Source: Kitasatospora arboriphila
GTDB lineage: Bacteria; Actinomycetota; Actinomycetes; Mycobacteriales; Mycobacteriaceae
Direction of reading: 5' to 3'
Assembly: GCF_000717275.1 (NCBI RefSeq)
Contig: NZ_JNYV01000001.1
Location: forward strand, 1 to 64,000
DNA length: 64,000 bases
Every line of letters begins with the position of its first letter. Position 1 is the stretch's first letter. The translations under genes were made by a program, and so were the position numbers. Positions 8,805 to 20,872 of this stretch are shown here, one piece after another. Under the pieces are notes generated by a model. The model searched no databases. It saw only the letters and a list, made by a program, of their open reading frames with translations, and was not told the origin of the DNA.

Positions 8805-9992
8805 ATGAAGATGCCTGCCCTGCTGTCACGCACAACCGAAACTCTGCCTGGGATCAGCGGTATCGCCAGGATCGACAAGAACACCAAACGACTGCTCTCG
8901 AGAGTCGGCCCCGGGGACATCGTGATCCTCGACGAGGTCGACCTCGATCGCGTCACCGCGGACGCCCTGGTGGCCGCCGACGTGGTGGCGGTGGTCAATG
9001 CCTCGCCGTCCATCTCCGGTCGGTTCCCCAACCTCGGTCCCGAGCTGCTGGCGGCTTCCGGCATCACCCTGATCGACGACGTGGGCGTCGAGGTCTTCAA
9101 ACGCATCAAGGATGGCGCGAAGATCCGGATCGACGAAGGCGGGCTCTACAGCGGTGAGCGTCGGCTCGCCAAGGGCACCGAACTGGGCGAGCGCGAGATC
9201 GCGGACCTGATGATCGACGCCAAGACAGGCCTGGTCGATCATCTGGAGGCGTTCTCCGGCAACACGATCGAGTTCATCCGCAGCGAGTCACCGTTGATCA
9301 TCGACGGAGTGGGCGTGCCGGATGTCGACATCCGCATCGAGGGCCGCCACGTCGTGGTGGTCGCGGACGGGCCCGACCACGTCGCGGACCTCAAGCGCCT
9401 CAAGCCGTTCATCAAGGAATACCAGCCGCTCATGGTTGGTGTCGAAGGTGGCGCCGACACGTTGATGGAGATGGGTTACCGTCCTGATCTGGTGGTCGGC
9501 GACCCCGAGGGTATGAAGTCCGCAACGCTCAAATCGGGTGCGCAGGTGGTGCTTCCGGCCGACCCCGACGGACATGCCCCCGGACTCGAGCGCATTCAGG
9601 ACCTCGGTATCGGGGCCATGACCTTCCCTGCGGCGGGCTCGGCCGCTGACTTGGCGCTCTTGCTCGTCAACCACCACGAAGCGGCTCTCATCGTCACCGT
9701 CGGCCACGCGGCATCGATCGACGAGTTCTTCGATCGCAGCCTGCGGGAATCGAACCCGTCCACGTTCCTGACGCGGCTCAAGGTCGGTCCCAAGCTGGTC
9801 GACTCGAAAGCTGTTGCCACCCTGTATCGCTCACGGGTCTCCGGCGCGGCGGTGGCCCTGCTGATCCTGGCCGCACTGACGGCGTTGATCGTTGCGGTAC
9901 TGATGTCGAGCGCCGGCACCGAGGTGATCGACTGGGCAGCAGATCAGTGGGACCGGCTGACCGATTGGGTCACCCGGGTCTGGAATGAGTGA
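8805..9992 (+). CDS. steA: putative cytokinetic ring protein SteA
   Basis: Membrane-anchored protein that with SteB controls the cell-wall hydrolase RipA during daughter cell separation in Corynebacterium glutamicum. The protein matches Rv1697 along its length: an N-terminal part with VGPGDIVILDEVDLDR and VVNASPSISGRFPNLGP, a middle with EAFSGNTIEFIRSE, a thiamin-pyrophosphokinase-like fold with ADGPDHVADLKRLKPF and VVGDPEGM, and ERIQDLGIGAMTFPAAGSAAD. Near the C-terminus there is a single transmembrane helix (VALLILAALTALIVAVLM), then a short Trp/Asp-rich tail. It is followed by steB, with 123 bases between the stop of steA and the chosen steB start. Confidence 0.92.
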   Translation: MKMPALLSRTTETLPGISGIARIDKNTKRLLSRVGPGDIVILDEVDLDRVTADALVAADVVAVVNASPSISGRFPNLGPELLAASGITLIDDVGVEVFKRIKDGAKIRIDEGGLYSGERRLAKGTELGEREIADLMIDAKTGLVDHLEAFSGNTIEFIRSESPLIIDGVGVPDVDIRIEGRHVVVVADGPDHVADLKRLKPFIKEYQPLMVGVEGGADTLMEMGYRPDLVVGDPEGMKSATLKSGAQVVLPADPDGHAPGLERIQDLGIGAMTFPAAGSAADLALLLVNHHEAALIVTVGHAASIDEFFDRSLRESNPSTFLTRLKVGPKLVDSKAVATLYRSRVSGAAVALLILAALTALIVAVLMSSAGTEVIDWAADQWDRLTDWVTRVWNE

Positions 9993-10115
9993 CGCCTCAC
10001 CTCGGTCCAGTGCCCGCAAGGCAACGTCGAACCCGCTGCCGGCGATGATTGACACGATGTGTCCGCGGTACCGCCCCGTACTCGGGTGTGGCACCTCGGG
10101 GAGAAAGAGGGATCT

Positions 10116-11036
10116 GTGATTTCGCTTCGCCAGCATGCCATTTCGCTGGTCGCGGTGTTCCTGGCACTGGCTGTTGGTGTGGTGTTGGGCTCCGGTTTCG
10201 TCGCCGACACCTTCGGGTCGTCCAGCGATGCGCAGGATGAACGTGAGCAGCAACTGCGAGACGAGAATCAGCAACTCAGCAGTAATCTCAACGCGGCGAA
10301 CAATTTTGATGCCGCCATCGCGGGCCGGTTGCTCGGTGGGAGCCTCAAGGACCGCCCTGTGCTCATCATCACCACTCCGAACGCCGATGAGGGCGACATC
10401 GCGGCCGTCAAAGACAACCTGAACAAGTCCGGTGCGATCTTCAACGGCCAGCTGGCTCTGACGGAGGCGTTCATCAGTGACCAGAATGCCGAGAAGATGC
10501 GGTCGATCATCGACCAGTCCATTCCGCCCGGGAGTGAACTCCGGACCGAACTGACAGACTCCGGCGGGCGCGCCGGTGATCTTCTCGGGCTGCTGCTGAA
10601 CCTGTCGCCGGAGGACGCCGAACCACAGGTCTCATCGAGCGACACCACCGCCGGTCTGGCAGCGCTCAAGCAGGGCGGTTTCGTCGACTACGCCAACGGT
10701 GCGGTGAAGCCCGCCCAGTTGTCGATTGTTGTGACAGGCAACAAGTTCGCGGACGACTCCGGAGCGCGTGGACAAGTGATCGGGCGCTTCGCCGTGGCGT
10801 TCGCCCAGCGGGGATCGGGCACCGTCCTGGTCGGACGCACGGGGTCGGCAGAGGGCTCTTCGCCGATCGCTGTCGTCCGGGCCGACCCATCGCTCAACTC
10901 GAAGATCTCGACCGTCGACAACGTCGATCAGGCCACAGGACGCATCACCACAGTGCTGGCTCTCACCGACGAGCTCGGCAACAAGCAGGGAGCATTCGGC
11001 ACCGGCCCAGGGGCCACCGCCATCGCCCCGGAATGA
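10116..11036 (+). CDS. steB: SteB / MctB family membrane-anchored protein
   Basis: Orthologue of Rv1698, described both as SteB (partner of SteA in cell separation) and as MctB (copper tolerance, outer-membrane channel claim). MISLRQHAISLVAVFLALAVG forms an N-terminal transmembrane anchor. A coiled coil follows (DEREQQLRDENQQLSSNL), then an alpha/beta extracytoplasmic domain with VLIITTPNADEGDIAAV, a GDLLGLLLNL segment and VDNVDQATGRITTVLAL near the end. The GTG at 10116 has AAAGAGG in front and gives exactly the N-terminus of Rv1698; an upstream in-frame extension to 10059 lacks support. A strong hairpin closes the transcription unit. Confidence 0.92.
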   Translation: MISLRQHAISLVAVFLALAVGVVLGSGFVADTFGSSSDAQDEREQQLRDENQQLSSNLNAANNFDAAIAGRLLGGSLKDRPVLIITTPNADEGDIAAVKDNLNKSGAIFNGQLALTEAFISDQNAEKMRSIIDQSIPPGSELRTELTDSGGRAGDLLGLLLNLSPEDAEPQVSSSDTTAGLAALKQGGFVDYANGAVKPAQLSIVVTGNKFADDSGARGQVIGRFAVAFAQRGSGTVLVGRTGSAEGSSPIAVVRADPSLNSKISTVDNVDQATGRITTVLALTDELGNKQGAFGTGPGATAIAPE

Positions 11037-11050
11037 CAGCCACTCTTTGG

Positions 11051-11091
11051 ACGCTCGCCACCCCGGTCCCGATACCGATGGTGGCGAGCGT
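11051..11091 (+). terminator. terminator hairpin after steB
   Basis: Perfect 12-bp stem (ACGCTCGCCACC at 11051-11062 with its complement at 11080-11091) around a 17-base loop, 15 bases after the steB stop. It separates steAB from pyrG, so pyrG probably has its own promoter in 11092-11229. Confidence 0.75.
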
Positions 11092-11151
11092 GCCGTCCGT
11101 GTCGTGGCGGTGAAGAAAAGTCCGCATTGGTGTTACCGTGGAGTCCCGTAG

Positions 11152-13622
<2,471 letters not shown>

Positions 13623-13673
13623 GCGCCGGCCGGGCCTTCGACGTTCTCGAGAACTCATGAGCCCGGCCGCGCC

Positions 13674-14600
13674 ATGACCCTCGCCGACCAGGTGCAGATG
13701 TATCTGGATCACCTGGAGGTCGAGCGCGGCTCGGCCGCCAACACCTTGCAGTCGTATGCCAGAGATCTGCGGCGTTACCAGGAGTATCTGGCCGAGCGGG
13801 GGATCGATTCGCTCGCCGAGGTCACCGAATCCGACATCCGGGAGTTCCTGGTTGCGTTGCGTCGTGGCGATCCGGACAAGGAACGACCGCCACTCGCGGA
13901 CAGCTCGATCGCTCGAACCCTGGTGGCCACCAGAGGATTTCACAAGTTCGCCGCCGGCGAAGGGCTTGTGCAGGCCAACGTCGCGCATGCCGTCGCGCCA
14001 CCCAAGGCGCCGCGCCGACTGCCCAAAAGCCTGCCGGTGGACGAAGTGCTGGCGATCCTCGCTGCCAGCGGGGGAGACGACGTCTCCGACGGGCCGCGAC
14101 CGCTGCGTGACCGGGCACTGCTGGAGCTCTTGTACAGCTGCGGGGCCCGGATCTCCGAGGCCGTCACTCTGGATGTGGACGACATCGATACCGGGTCCCG
14201 GTCCGTTCTGCTCCGCGGCAAAGGTGGCAAGGAGCGGGTGGTACCGGTCGGGAGGCCGGCCATCGCCGCACTCGACGCTTACTTGGTGCGGGGGCGACCC
14301 GCGCTGGTTTCGCGGTTCAACCCGGCGTTGTTCCTCAACACACGCGGGGGTCGTTTGAGTCGGCAGAGTGCGTGGCAGGTGCTCGTAGACGCGGCGGCGC
14401 GTGCGGGATTGGACAAATCGGTCTCACCACACACGTTGCGACACAGTTTCGCGACCCACCTGCTGGACGGCGGCGCCGACGTACGCGTCGTGCAGGAACT
14501 CTTGGGTCACGCATCGGTGACCACCACGCAGGTGTACACGCTGGTCACGGTCGGAACCATGCGTGAGGTGTACGCATTGGCTCATCCGCGGGCCCGATGA
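13674..14600 (+). CDS. xerD: site-specific tyrosine recombinase XerD
   Basis: Resolves chromosome dimers at dif together with XerC. The N-terminal SAM-like core-binding domain (about residues 1-100) has the typical [15 protein letters not shown]. The catalytic domain has all tyrosine recombinase residues: Arg in [10 protein letters not shown], Lys in [10 protein letters not shown], His-x-x-Arg in [11 protein letters not shown], His in [11 protein letters not shown] and the nucleophile Tyr in QVYTLV. Placement between the NUDIX gene and parA, as with Rv1701, argues for housekeeping XerD and not a mobile-element integrase. Confidence 0.94.
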   Translation: MTLADQVQMYLDHLEVERGSAANTLQSYARDLRRYQEYLAERGIDSLAEVTESDIREFLVALRRGDPDKERPPLADSSIARTLVATRGFHKFAAGEGLVQANVAHAVAPPKAPRRLPKSLPVDEVLAILAASGGDDVSDGPRPLRDRALLELLYSCGARISEAVTLDVDDIDTGSRSVLLRGKGGKERVVPVGRPAIAALDAYLVRGRPALVSRFNPALFLNTRGGRLSRQSAWQVLVDAAARAGLDKSVSPHTLRHSFATHLLDGGADVRVVQELLGHASVTTTQVYTLVTVGTMREVYALAHPRAR

Positions 14601-14669
14601 AGACGTCCTGCTGCGCCCGCGACGGTGAGCCTCCACAGCCGTGTCGCGCCGACCCACTAGGCTCGTGAT

Positions 14670-15647
14670 GTGACAACGCCACAGCCACCAGATCGAGGCC
14701 ACGGGCGTGACGCGCATCAATTGATGATCTCCACGCCTTCGCGCGGCGACAACGAGGACGAGACGACGCCGAGCGGCTGGGATCACGATCGCGAGAAGCC
14801 CAGCCCAGCGAGTGAATTGGGTCCGACCGGACGTCCCGTGCGCGAAGTACCCGAACCGGCGCCGCTCGACCATCACGGCCCGGCCACGGTGGTCGCCGTC
14901 TGCAACCAGAAGGGTGGGGTCGGCAAGACCACCTCCACCATCAACTTGGGCGCCGCGCTCGCCGAGTGCGGGCGTCGTGTGTTGCTCGTGGACCTGGACC
15001 CTCAGGGCGCGTTGTCGGCGGGGCTCGGCGTACCCCATCACGAACTCGACCTGACCGTCCACAACATGCTGGTCCCGCCGCAGGTGTCGGCGGACGAGGT
15101 GCTCATGCGCACGCGGGTCGAGAACCTCGACCTGCTCCCGTCGAACATCGACCTGTCCGCGGCCGAGATCCAGTTGGTCACCGAAGTCGGCCGTGAACAC
15201 ACGCTGGGCCGCGCCTTGCATCCCCTGCTCGACCGCTACGACTACGTGCTCATCGACTGCCAGCCGTCACTCGGTTTGCTCACCGTCAATGCGCTTTCGT
15301 GCGCCGACACCGTGATCATCCCGATGGAATGCGAGTATTTCAGTCTGCGAGGGCTGGCGCTGCTCAACGACACCATCGAAAAAGTACGTGATCGGCTCAA
15401 CCCGCGCCTCAAGCTCGGCGGCATCCTGGTGACCATGTTCGATGCGCGCACCCTGCATTCACGCGAGGTGATGGCCCGCGTTGTCGAGGTGTTCGGGGAC
15501 AAGGTGTACGACACCGTGATCGCGCGCACCGTGCGCTTCCCCGAGACCAGCGTTGCGGGTGAACCCATCACGTCATGGGCACCGAAGTCCGCGGGTGCGC
15601 GCGCCTACCGAGCGCTGGCCCGCGAAGTCATCGCCCGCACCCGCTAG
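14670..15647 (+). CDS. ParA/Soj family chromosome-partitioning ATPase (Rv1708-like)
   Basis: Deviant Walker A ATPase. The first 70 residues are polar and probably disordered. The core starts VVAVCNQKGGVGKTTSTINL; further motifs are LLVDLDPQGALSAGLG, DYVLIDCQPSLGLLTVNAL and CEYFSLRGLALL. No ParB gene follows; instead scpA, scpB and rluB come next, the same context as Rv1708, so it is the second ParA-like protein that travels with the condensin genes, not the oriC-proximal ParA. The GTG start has no strong ribosome binding site; an in-frame ATG lies further in (MISTPSRGD). Confidence 0.9.
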   Translation: MTTPQPPDRGHGRDAHQLMISTPSRGDNEDETTPSGWDHDREKPSPASELGPTGRPVREVPEPAPLDHHGPATVVAVCNQKGGVGKTTSTINLGAALAECGRRVLLVDLDPQGALSAGLGVPHHELDLTVHNMLVPPQVSADEVLMRTRVENLDLLPSNIDLSAAEIQLVTEVGREHTLGRALHPLLDRYDYVLIDCQPSLGLLTVNALSCADTVIIPMECEYFSLRGLALLNDTIEKVRDRLNPRLKLGGILVTMFDARTLHSREVMARVVEVFGDKVYDTVIARTVRFPETSVAGEPITSWAPKSAGARAYRALAREVIARTR

Positions 15648-15652
15648 TCGTG

Positions 15653-16462
15653 ATGACAGAAGCACCGCCGGAGAAAACGGGTTTCCAGGTCAAGCTGACC
15701 AACTTCGAGGGCCCCTTCGACCTGCTGCTCAACCTCATCGGCCAGCACCGGATGGATGTCACCGAGGTGGCGCTCCACGAGGTCACCGACGACTTCATCG
15801 CCTACACGAAGCAGCTCGGTACCGAGATGGGCTTGGATCAGACCACCCAGTTCCTCGTGGTGGCTGCCACGTTGCTCGACCTCAAGGCGGCTCGACTGCT
15901 GCCGTCTGGTGAGGTGGAGAACGACGAAGACCTCGCACTGCTCGAAGCCCGTGATCTACTTTTCGCGCGCTTGCTGCAGTATCGGGCTTACAAACAGGTG
16001 GCTGCACTTTTTGCCGAGCTGGAAGCTGCTGCGCTGCAACGGTATCCGCGTGCGGTGTCGCTGGAGGCCCAGTTCGAGTCGTTGCTGCCCGAGGTGACGA
16101 TCGGCGTCAGCCCGGCGGTGTTCGCCGAGGTGGCCGTTGCGGCCATGACTCCCAAACCGGTGCCCCAGGTCGGTCTCGGACACCTACACGTTTCACAGAT
16201 CTCCGTTCCCGAACAGGCCGCCCGAGTCGGTGAGATCTTGCGCAATGCCGGCGCGGGAGCATGGGTGAGTTTCACCGATCTGGTGGCCGAGTGTGATTCA
16301 GGGCTCGGCGTGGTGGCCCGTTTCCTGGCCCTGCTCGAATTGTTCCGGGAACGAGCAGTCGCATTCGAACAGCCCGAGGCGCTCGGTACCTTGCGGGTCA
16401 GCTGGACTGGCGAGATCTCAGATCCTGCGGCGATCGTGGTGAAGGCGGAAGACTATGGATGA
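15653..16462 (+). CDS. scpA: segregation and condensation protein A
   Basis: Kleisin subunit of the SMC-ScpAB condensin. It opens with FQVKLTNFEGPFDLLLNLIG, the SMC-head-binding segment, then the helical LDLKAARLLPSGEVEN region, and ends with a winged-helix kleisin C-terminus (VVARFLALLELFRERAVAFEQ). ATG at 15653 is preceded in frame by GTG at 15650; both are possible. scpA stops inside the first codons of scpB, which shows coupled translation of the two partners. Confidence 0.93.
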   Translation: MTEAPPEKTGFQVKLTNFEGPFDLLLNLIGQHRMDVTEVALHEVTDDFIAYTKQLGTEMGLDQTTQFLVVAATLLDLKAARLLPSGEVENDEDLALLEARDLLFARLLQYRAYKQVAALFAELEAAALQRYPRAVSLEAQFESLLPEVTIGVSPAVFAEVAVAAMTPKPVPQVGLGHLHVSQISVPEQAARVGEILRNAGAGAWVSFTDLVAECDSGLGVVARFLALLELFRERAVAFEQPEALGTLRVSWTGEISDPAAIVVKAEDYG

Positions 16463-17153
16463 GCCAGACGGCGGCGTTCCGGCCGTTGAATCGGACACAC
16501 TCTTCGAGGCGGAGACCCTCGACGAACCCGAGATGCGGGCGGCACTCGAAGCCATGTTGCTTGTGGTCGACACACCCGCCACGAGTGAGCAGCTGGCATC
16601 GGCGCTCGATGAGACCAGCGCTCGGGTGGATGCCCTTCTCCGTCAGATGAGCCAAGAGCTGACCGAGCGACGCAGTGGCATGGACCTGCGGTTTGCCGGG
16701 GACGGCTGGCGGTACTACACCCGCAACGACTTCGCGCCGTACGTCGAACGGCTCCTGCTCGACGGCGCACGTTCAAAACTGACCCGGGCGGCGCTGGAGA
16801 CGCTCGCCGTCATCGCCTATCGGCAGCCGGTCACACGGTCTCGCGTCAGCGCTGTTCGTGGTGTCAACGTCGACGGGGTCATCCGCACGTTGCTCGCTCG
16901 TGGCCTGATCAGTGAGGCAGGGACCGACGTCGATTCGGGCGCCGTGATGTATCGCACCACGGAACTGTTCCTGGAGCGTCTGGGTCTCGCTTCTCTCGGT
17001 GAGCTGCCGGATCTGGCGCCGCTGCTGCCCGATGTTGATGTGATCGACGCCCTCGGTGACGAGATCAACAGCGACCCGAGATTCGCCAAATTGGCAGGTG
17101 GCAGGGCAGACTTGAAGGACAAGACCAACAACATCACCGTTGACGACGACTGA
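16455..17153 (+). CDS. scpB: segregation and condensation protein B
   Basis: Winged-helix dimer partner of ScpA. Motifs: MRAALEAMLLVVDTPATSEQ, the first winged helix with RRSGMDLRFAGDGWRYYTR, and the second with ALETLAVIAYRQPVTRSRVSAVRGVNVDGVIRTLL, the strongest ScpB signature, plus MYRTTELFLERLGLASLGELP. The start overlaps scpA by eight bases. A short acidic tail is present. Confidence 0.94.
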   Translation: MDEPDGGVPAVESDTLFEAETLDEPEMRAALEAMLLVVDTPATSEQLASALDETSARVDALLRQMSQELTERRSGMDLRFAGDGWRYYTRNDFAPYVERLLLDGARSKLTRAALETLAVIAYRQPVTRSRVSAVRGVNVDGVIRTLLARGLISEAGTDVDSGAVMYRTTELFLERLGLASLGELPDLAPLLPDVDVIDALGDEINSDPRFAKLAGGRADLKDKTNNITVDDD

Positions 17154-17179
17154 CGACAACGGGAATTAGGGACAAAAGC

Positions 17180-18523
17180 ATGGCACCCGCTAGCCGAGAC
17201 GGCAGACCGGACAGAAACAAAGACAAGGGCAAGAGGCGCACTCCGAGGTTCGAGGACTCGGCCGAGCCCGATCGCGGAGGACGCCCGTCATCGGAGCGTG
17301 GCGGTAAGCCCGCAGCCGAGCGCGGCGCGCGCCCATCGAGGGATCGTCGAGAGCGCCCTGCAGGTGAACGAGGCGGCAGGCCGACGGCCGATCGTGGCGG
17401 TAGGCCGTCCGGAGAACGTGGCGGCAGACCGGCCGGAGAACGTGGCGAGCGAGGCGGACGCCCCGGTGCCGACCGTGCCGGCAGGCAGTCTGACGAACGC
17501 AGTGGACGGCCCACGGGAGAACGTGGCCGTTCCGCCGGCGAGCGCGAGGGTAGGCCCGGCGCTGAGCGTAGTGGGAAGCCCGCGGGGGAGCGCGGCGGTA
17601 AGTCCGCACATCGCGGACAGGGTGCGGCCGTCGAACGATTCCGGAAGAGTCATCGCAAAGGTGCTGGGCCCGAGGGCAAACCGCGGTCGGCACCCGATGT
17701 GAAGAGCGGCCAGGTGAGGCTCAACAATGCGAAGCCGGCGCGCGAGCAGAACCCGTTGGATGTCGGCGGCGACGGTGCGACGTACGTCGAAGGCGGCATG
17801 CGACTGCAAAAGGTCCTCGCGCAGTCCGGGGTCGCCTCGCGACGCGGTGCCGAGGAGCTGATTGCCGCCGGTCGGGTCGAGGTCGACGGAGAAATCGTCC
17901 TGGAGCAGGGCCTGCGTATCGATCCGAAGACAGCCGTCGTGCGAGTGGATGGCGCGCGCGTGGTCGTCAATGAAGAACACCAGTATCTGGCTTTGAACAA
18001 GCCCAAGGGCTGGCAGTCGACGATGGCAGACGACTTTGGTCGCCCTTGCATCGGTGACCTGGTTGCCGAACGAGTCATGGCCGGGCAGAGACTTTTTCAC
18101 GTGGGCCGTCTGGACGCGGACACCGAGGGTCTCATCCTGCTGACCAACGACGGCGAACTCGCCCATCGGTTGATGCACCCGTCCTACGAGGTGCCGAAGA
18201 CGTACTTGGCCACCGTTCGCGGTGAGGCGCACCGCACGCTGGGCAAGATCCTGCGCGACGGTATCGAGCTCGATGACGGCCCGGCCAAGGTCGACAAGTT
18301 CTCGCTGCTGGACGTGAACCAGGGAATCTCTTTGCTGCAGCTGACCCTGCACGAAGGGCGCAAGCGGATTGTGCGTCGCCTCCTCGACGAAGCCGGTTAC
18401 CCGGTGATCCGCTTGGTACGCACCGACATCGGCGCAGTCAATGTCGGAGAGCAGCGTCCGGGAACGTTGCGGGTGCTGGGCAACAACGAGATCGGTGCCC
18501 TGTACAAGGCGGTGGGGATGTGA
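17180..18523 (+). CDS. rluB: RluB/RsuA-type pseudouridine synthase with long Arg-Gly-rich N-terminal extension
   Basis: Isomerises uridine in 23S (or 16S) rRNA. The catalytic part starts at about residue 206: an S4 domain ([22 protein letters not shown]), then the synthase fold with [13 protein letters not shown], the catalytic Asp in [21 protein letters not shown], and [23 protein letters not shown]. In front is an extension of about 200 residues, most of it imperfect hexapeptide repeats of the type GERGGRP / AERSGKP, rich in Arg, Gly, Glu and Pro and certainly disordered. Rv1711 (254 residues) lacks this. The stop overlaps the GTG of cmk by four bases. Confidence 0.92.
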   Translation: MAPASRDGRPDRNKDKGKRRTPRFEDSAEPDRGGRPSSERGGKPAAERGARPSRDRRERPAGERGGRPTADRGGRPSGERGGRPAGERGERGGRPGADRAGRQSDERSGRPTGERGRSAGEREGRPGAERSGKPAGERGGKSAHRGQGAAVERFRKSHRKGAGPEGKPRSAPDVKSGQVRLNNAKPAREQNPLDVGGDGATYVEGGMRLQKVLAQSGVASRRGAEELIAAGRVEVDGEIVLEQGLRIDPKTAVVRVDGARVVVNEEHQYLALNKPKGWQSTMADDFGRPCIGDLVAERVMAGQRLFHVGRLDADTEGLILLTNDGELAHRLMHPSYEVPKTYLATVRGEAHRTLGKILRDGIELDDGPAKVDKFSLLDVNQGISLLQLTLHEGRKRIVRRLLDEAGYPVIRLVRTDIGAVNVGEQRPGTLRVLGNNEIGALYKAVGM

Positions 18524-19209
18524 CCGGAACCAAGCAAGCCGTGATAGCGATCGACGGCCCCGCCGGCACCGGCAAGTCGAGCGTCTCCCGTCGAGTGGCA
18601 ATAGCGCTCGGCGGCAACTACATCGACACCGGCGCCATGTACCGGGTGGCAACGCTCAAGGCCCTTCGCGCCGGCGCGTCGCTGGATGACCCGAAATCGA
18701 TCGACAAGGCCACCGACGACCTCACCATCTCCGTCACCAATGATCCGCAAGCGCAGATCGTCATGATGGACGGCGAGGACGTGACCGACGAGATCCGGAC
18801 CGACGCGGTGACGCGTGCAGTGTCTGCGGTATCGGCGGTACCCGCAGTACGAACGCGGCTGGTTCAGGCACAACGCGACCTCGCGCAGAGTGGGCTCAGC
18901 GTTCTGGAAGGCCGCGACATCGGCACCGTGGTGTTCCCAGACGCCACGTTGAAGATCTTTCTCACGGCGTCGCCGGAGGCGCGGGCGCAGCGCCGACATG
19001 ATCAGAACACCGCTGCGGGAATGAAAAGCGACTACCAAACGGTTCTGGACGACGTGATCCGTCGGGATCATCTGGATTCCACACGAGCGGCGTCGCCGTT
19101 GCGGCCCGCGGAGGATGCGGTCCAGGTCGACACCACCGATCTGGGAATCGAAGAGGTTATCGCCGAGCTGGTCGAGTTGGCGCGTAACCGGATTGAGGTA
19201 AAAGCATGA
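18520..19209 (+). CDS. cmk: cytidylate kinase
   Basis: Phosphorylates CMP and dCMP. P-loop [17 protein letters not shown], the substrate motif [34 protein letters not shown] and the Arg-rich SPEARAQRR lid are all present. GTG start inside the rluB stop; stop overlapping the der ATG (ATGA). Length 229 residues, usual for the family. Confidence 0.95.
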   Translation: MTGTKQAVIAIDGPAGTGKSSVSRRVAIALGGNYIDTGAMYRVATLKALRAGASLDDPKSIDKATDDLTISVTNDPQAQIVMMDGEDVTDEIRTDAVTRAVSAVSAVPAVRTRLVQAQRDLAQSGLSVLEGRDIGTVVFPDATLKIFLTASPEARAQRRHDQNTAAGMKSDYQTVLDDVIRRDHLDSTRAASPLRPAEDAVQVDTTDLGIEEVIAELVELARNRIEVKA

Positions 19210-20633
19210 GTGACACTTTTGACGGCGCCGCGCCGTCGTCCGACGGCATTTGGACAGATGAAGCCGAATGGGACCTGAGCGAGTTCGCCGATGTAGACGA
19301 CGACGGCGCCCCACTTGCCGTTCCGACGGTCGCCATCGTCGGACGCCCCAACGTGGGTAAGTCTTCTCTCGTCAACCGCATCCTCGGTCGCCGCGAGGCG
19401 GTTGTGGAGGATGTGCCCGGGGTGACACGCGACCGGGTGTCGTACGACGCCTCCTGGGCCGGTCGACGATTCCTGGTGCAGGACACCGGCGGTTGGGAAC
19501 CGGACGCCAAAGGGATGGCGCAGTCGGTGGCCCGGCAGGCCGAGGTCGCGATGAAGACGGCCGACGCGATCGTTCTCGTCGTGGATGCCACTGTCGGTGC
19601 CACCAGCACCGACGAAGCGGTTGCCAAGGTGTTGCGCCGGTCGAAGACCCCAGTGTTGCTGGCAGCCAACAAGGTTGATGACGAACGCCTCGAATCGGAA
19701 GCCGCGTCGTTGTGGTCGCTGGGTCTGGGGGAGCCGTTCACGGTGTCCGCAGCTCACGGCCGCGGCACCGGCGATCTACTCGACCGGATCCTGGAAGCGT
19801 TGCCCGAGACCCCTCGAGAATCCGTTCTCACGGGTGGTCCGCGTCGAGTTGCGCTGGTGGGCAAGCCCAATGTGGGCAAGAGCTCGTTGATGAACAAACT
19901 GACCGGAGAAGATCGGGCGGTTGTCGACAACGTTGCCGGAACCACCGTCGACCCGGTCGACGAGTTGGTCGAGCTGGGCGGCAAGATCTGGAACTTCGTG
20001 GACACTGCCGGCCTGCGCAAAAAGGTGCAGCAGTCGAGCGGACACGAGTTCTACGCCTCGCTGCGTACCCGTTCAGCCATCGAGGCAGCAGAAGTCGCCG
20101 TGTTGCTCATCGACGCGTCCGAACCGATCACCGAGCAAGACCAGCGGGTGCTCACGATGATCATCGAGGCCGGCCGCGCTCTGGTGATCGCCTTCAACAA
20201 GTGGGACCTGGTCGACGAGGATCGCCGGACCCAGTTGGAGAAGGAGATCGACCGCGACCTGTCGCGCGTGCCCTGGGCACGGACGGTCAACATCTCCGCG
20301 CACACGGGACGCGCCGTCCAGAAGCTCGTGCCGGCGCTGGAGACCGCGCTGGAGTCATGGGACAAGCGAGTGTCCACGGGGCAGCTCAACACGTGGCTCA
20401 AGGCCGTGATCGCCGAGACTCCTCCGCCCATGCGCGGAGGCCGCCTCCCCAGGGTCATGTTTGCCACCCAGGCGGCTACCAGGCCGCCGACCTTCGTGTT
20501 CTTCACCACGGGGTTCCTCGAGGCCGGCTATCGCCGTTTCCTGGAGCGCAAGCTGCGGGAGGCCTTCAACTTCGACGGTTCACCTGTTCGGGTGAATGTG
20601 CGCGTACGCGAGAAGCGAGAGCGCAAGAAGTAG
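19206..20633 (+). CDS. der: ribosome biogenesis GTPase Der (EngA)
   Basis: Essential GTPase with two tandem G domains acting in 50S assembly. First G domain: [28 protein letters not shown]. Second: [34 protein letters not shown]. The C-terminal KH-like domain has [20 protein letters not shown] and ends [20 protein letters not shown]. The N-terminus has an acidic extension of about 40 residues. Last gene of the coupled rluB-cmk-der run; followed at once by a strong terminator. Confidence 0.96.
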   Translation: MSDTFDGAAPSSDGIWTDEAEWDLSEFADVDDDGAPLAVPTVAIVGRPNVGKSSLVNRILGRREAVVEDVPGVTRDRVSYDASWAGRRFLVQDTGGWEPDAKGMAQSVARQAEVAMKTADAIVLVVDATVGATSTDEAVAKVLRRSKTPVLLAANKVDDERLESEAASLWSLGLGEPFTVSAAHGRGTGDLLDRILEALPETPRESVLTGGPRRVALVGKPNVGKSSLMNKLTGEDRAVVDNVAGTTVDPVDELVELGGKIWNFVDTAGLRKKVQQSSGHEFYASLRTRSAIEAAEVAVLLIDASEPITEQDQRVLTMIIEAGRALVIAFNKWDLVDEDRRTQLEKEIDRDLSRVPWARTVNISAHTGRAVQKLVPALETALESWDKRVSTGQLNTWLKAVIAETPPPMRGGRLPRVMFATQAATRPPTFVFFTTGFLEAGYRRFLERKLREAFNFDGSPVRVNVRVREKRERKK

Positions 20634-20683
20634 CTGATGGGCGGTACTCCGAGAACCGATTGGCATCGGAGGCCGCCCGTCAG
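20634..20683 (+). terminator. terminator directly after der
   Basis: The base after the der stop begins an 11-bp stem (CTGATGGGCGG at 20634-20644 with CCGCCCGTCAG at 20673-20683, one T-G pair). Inside it is a further 6-bp stem (CTCCGA / TCGGAG). A T-rich tract (ATAGTCTTTCTAC) follows. Strong intrinsic terminator for the segregation-to-der operon. Confidence 0.85.
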
Positions 20684-20718
20684 ATAGTCTTTCTACGCCG
20701 CTCCTCACGGAGCAGCAA

Positions 20719-20792
20719 CGGGCTGTGGCGCAGTTTGGTAGCGTACTTGACTGGGGGTCAAGTGGTCGCAGGTTCAAATCCTGTCAGCCCGA
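20719..20792 (+). tRNA. tRNA-Pro (anticodon GGG)
   Basis: Cloverleaf drawn by hand: acceptor CGGGCTG (20719-20725) pairs with CAGCCCG (20785-20791), discriminator A at 20792; D-arm GGCGCAGTTTGGTAGCG; anticodon stem CTTGA / TCAAG around loop CTGGGGG with anticodon GGG at 20753-20755; T-arm with GGTTCAAATC. The CCA end is not encoded. The 3' side of this tRNA borders the AT-richer accessory segment. I found no second copy of its 3' end downstream. Confidence 0.96.
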
Positions 20793-20872
20793 CAGTGATG
20801 TAGGTCGCATGGAGCCGTGGTAGACCGGGATCGTTCGTTTTTAGGTCGAACAGTGTACGTTCGTCACGAAAT

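Noticed and set aside
13674..14600. Tyrosine recombinase as sign of a mobile element
   Set aside because: Gene order with NUDIX, parA and scpAB is that of housekeeping xerD.
17180..17650. CRISPR-like or satellite DNA in the repeat region of rluB
   Set aside because: Repeats are imperfect, in frame and encode a protein tail; no spacers. No CRISPR array was seen anywhere in the window.
19712..20803. 363-codon plus-strand frame overlapping der and the tRNA
   Set aside because: Runs through the der coding frame, the terminator and the tRNA; no motif.
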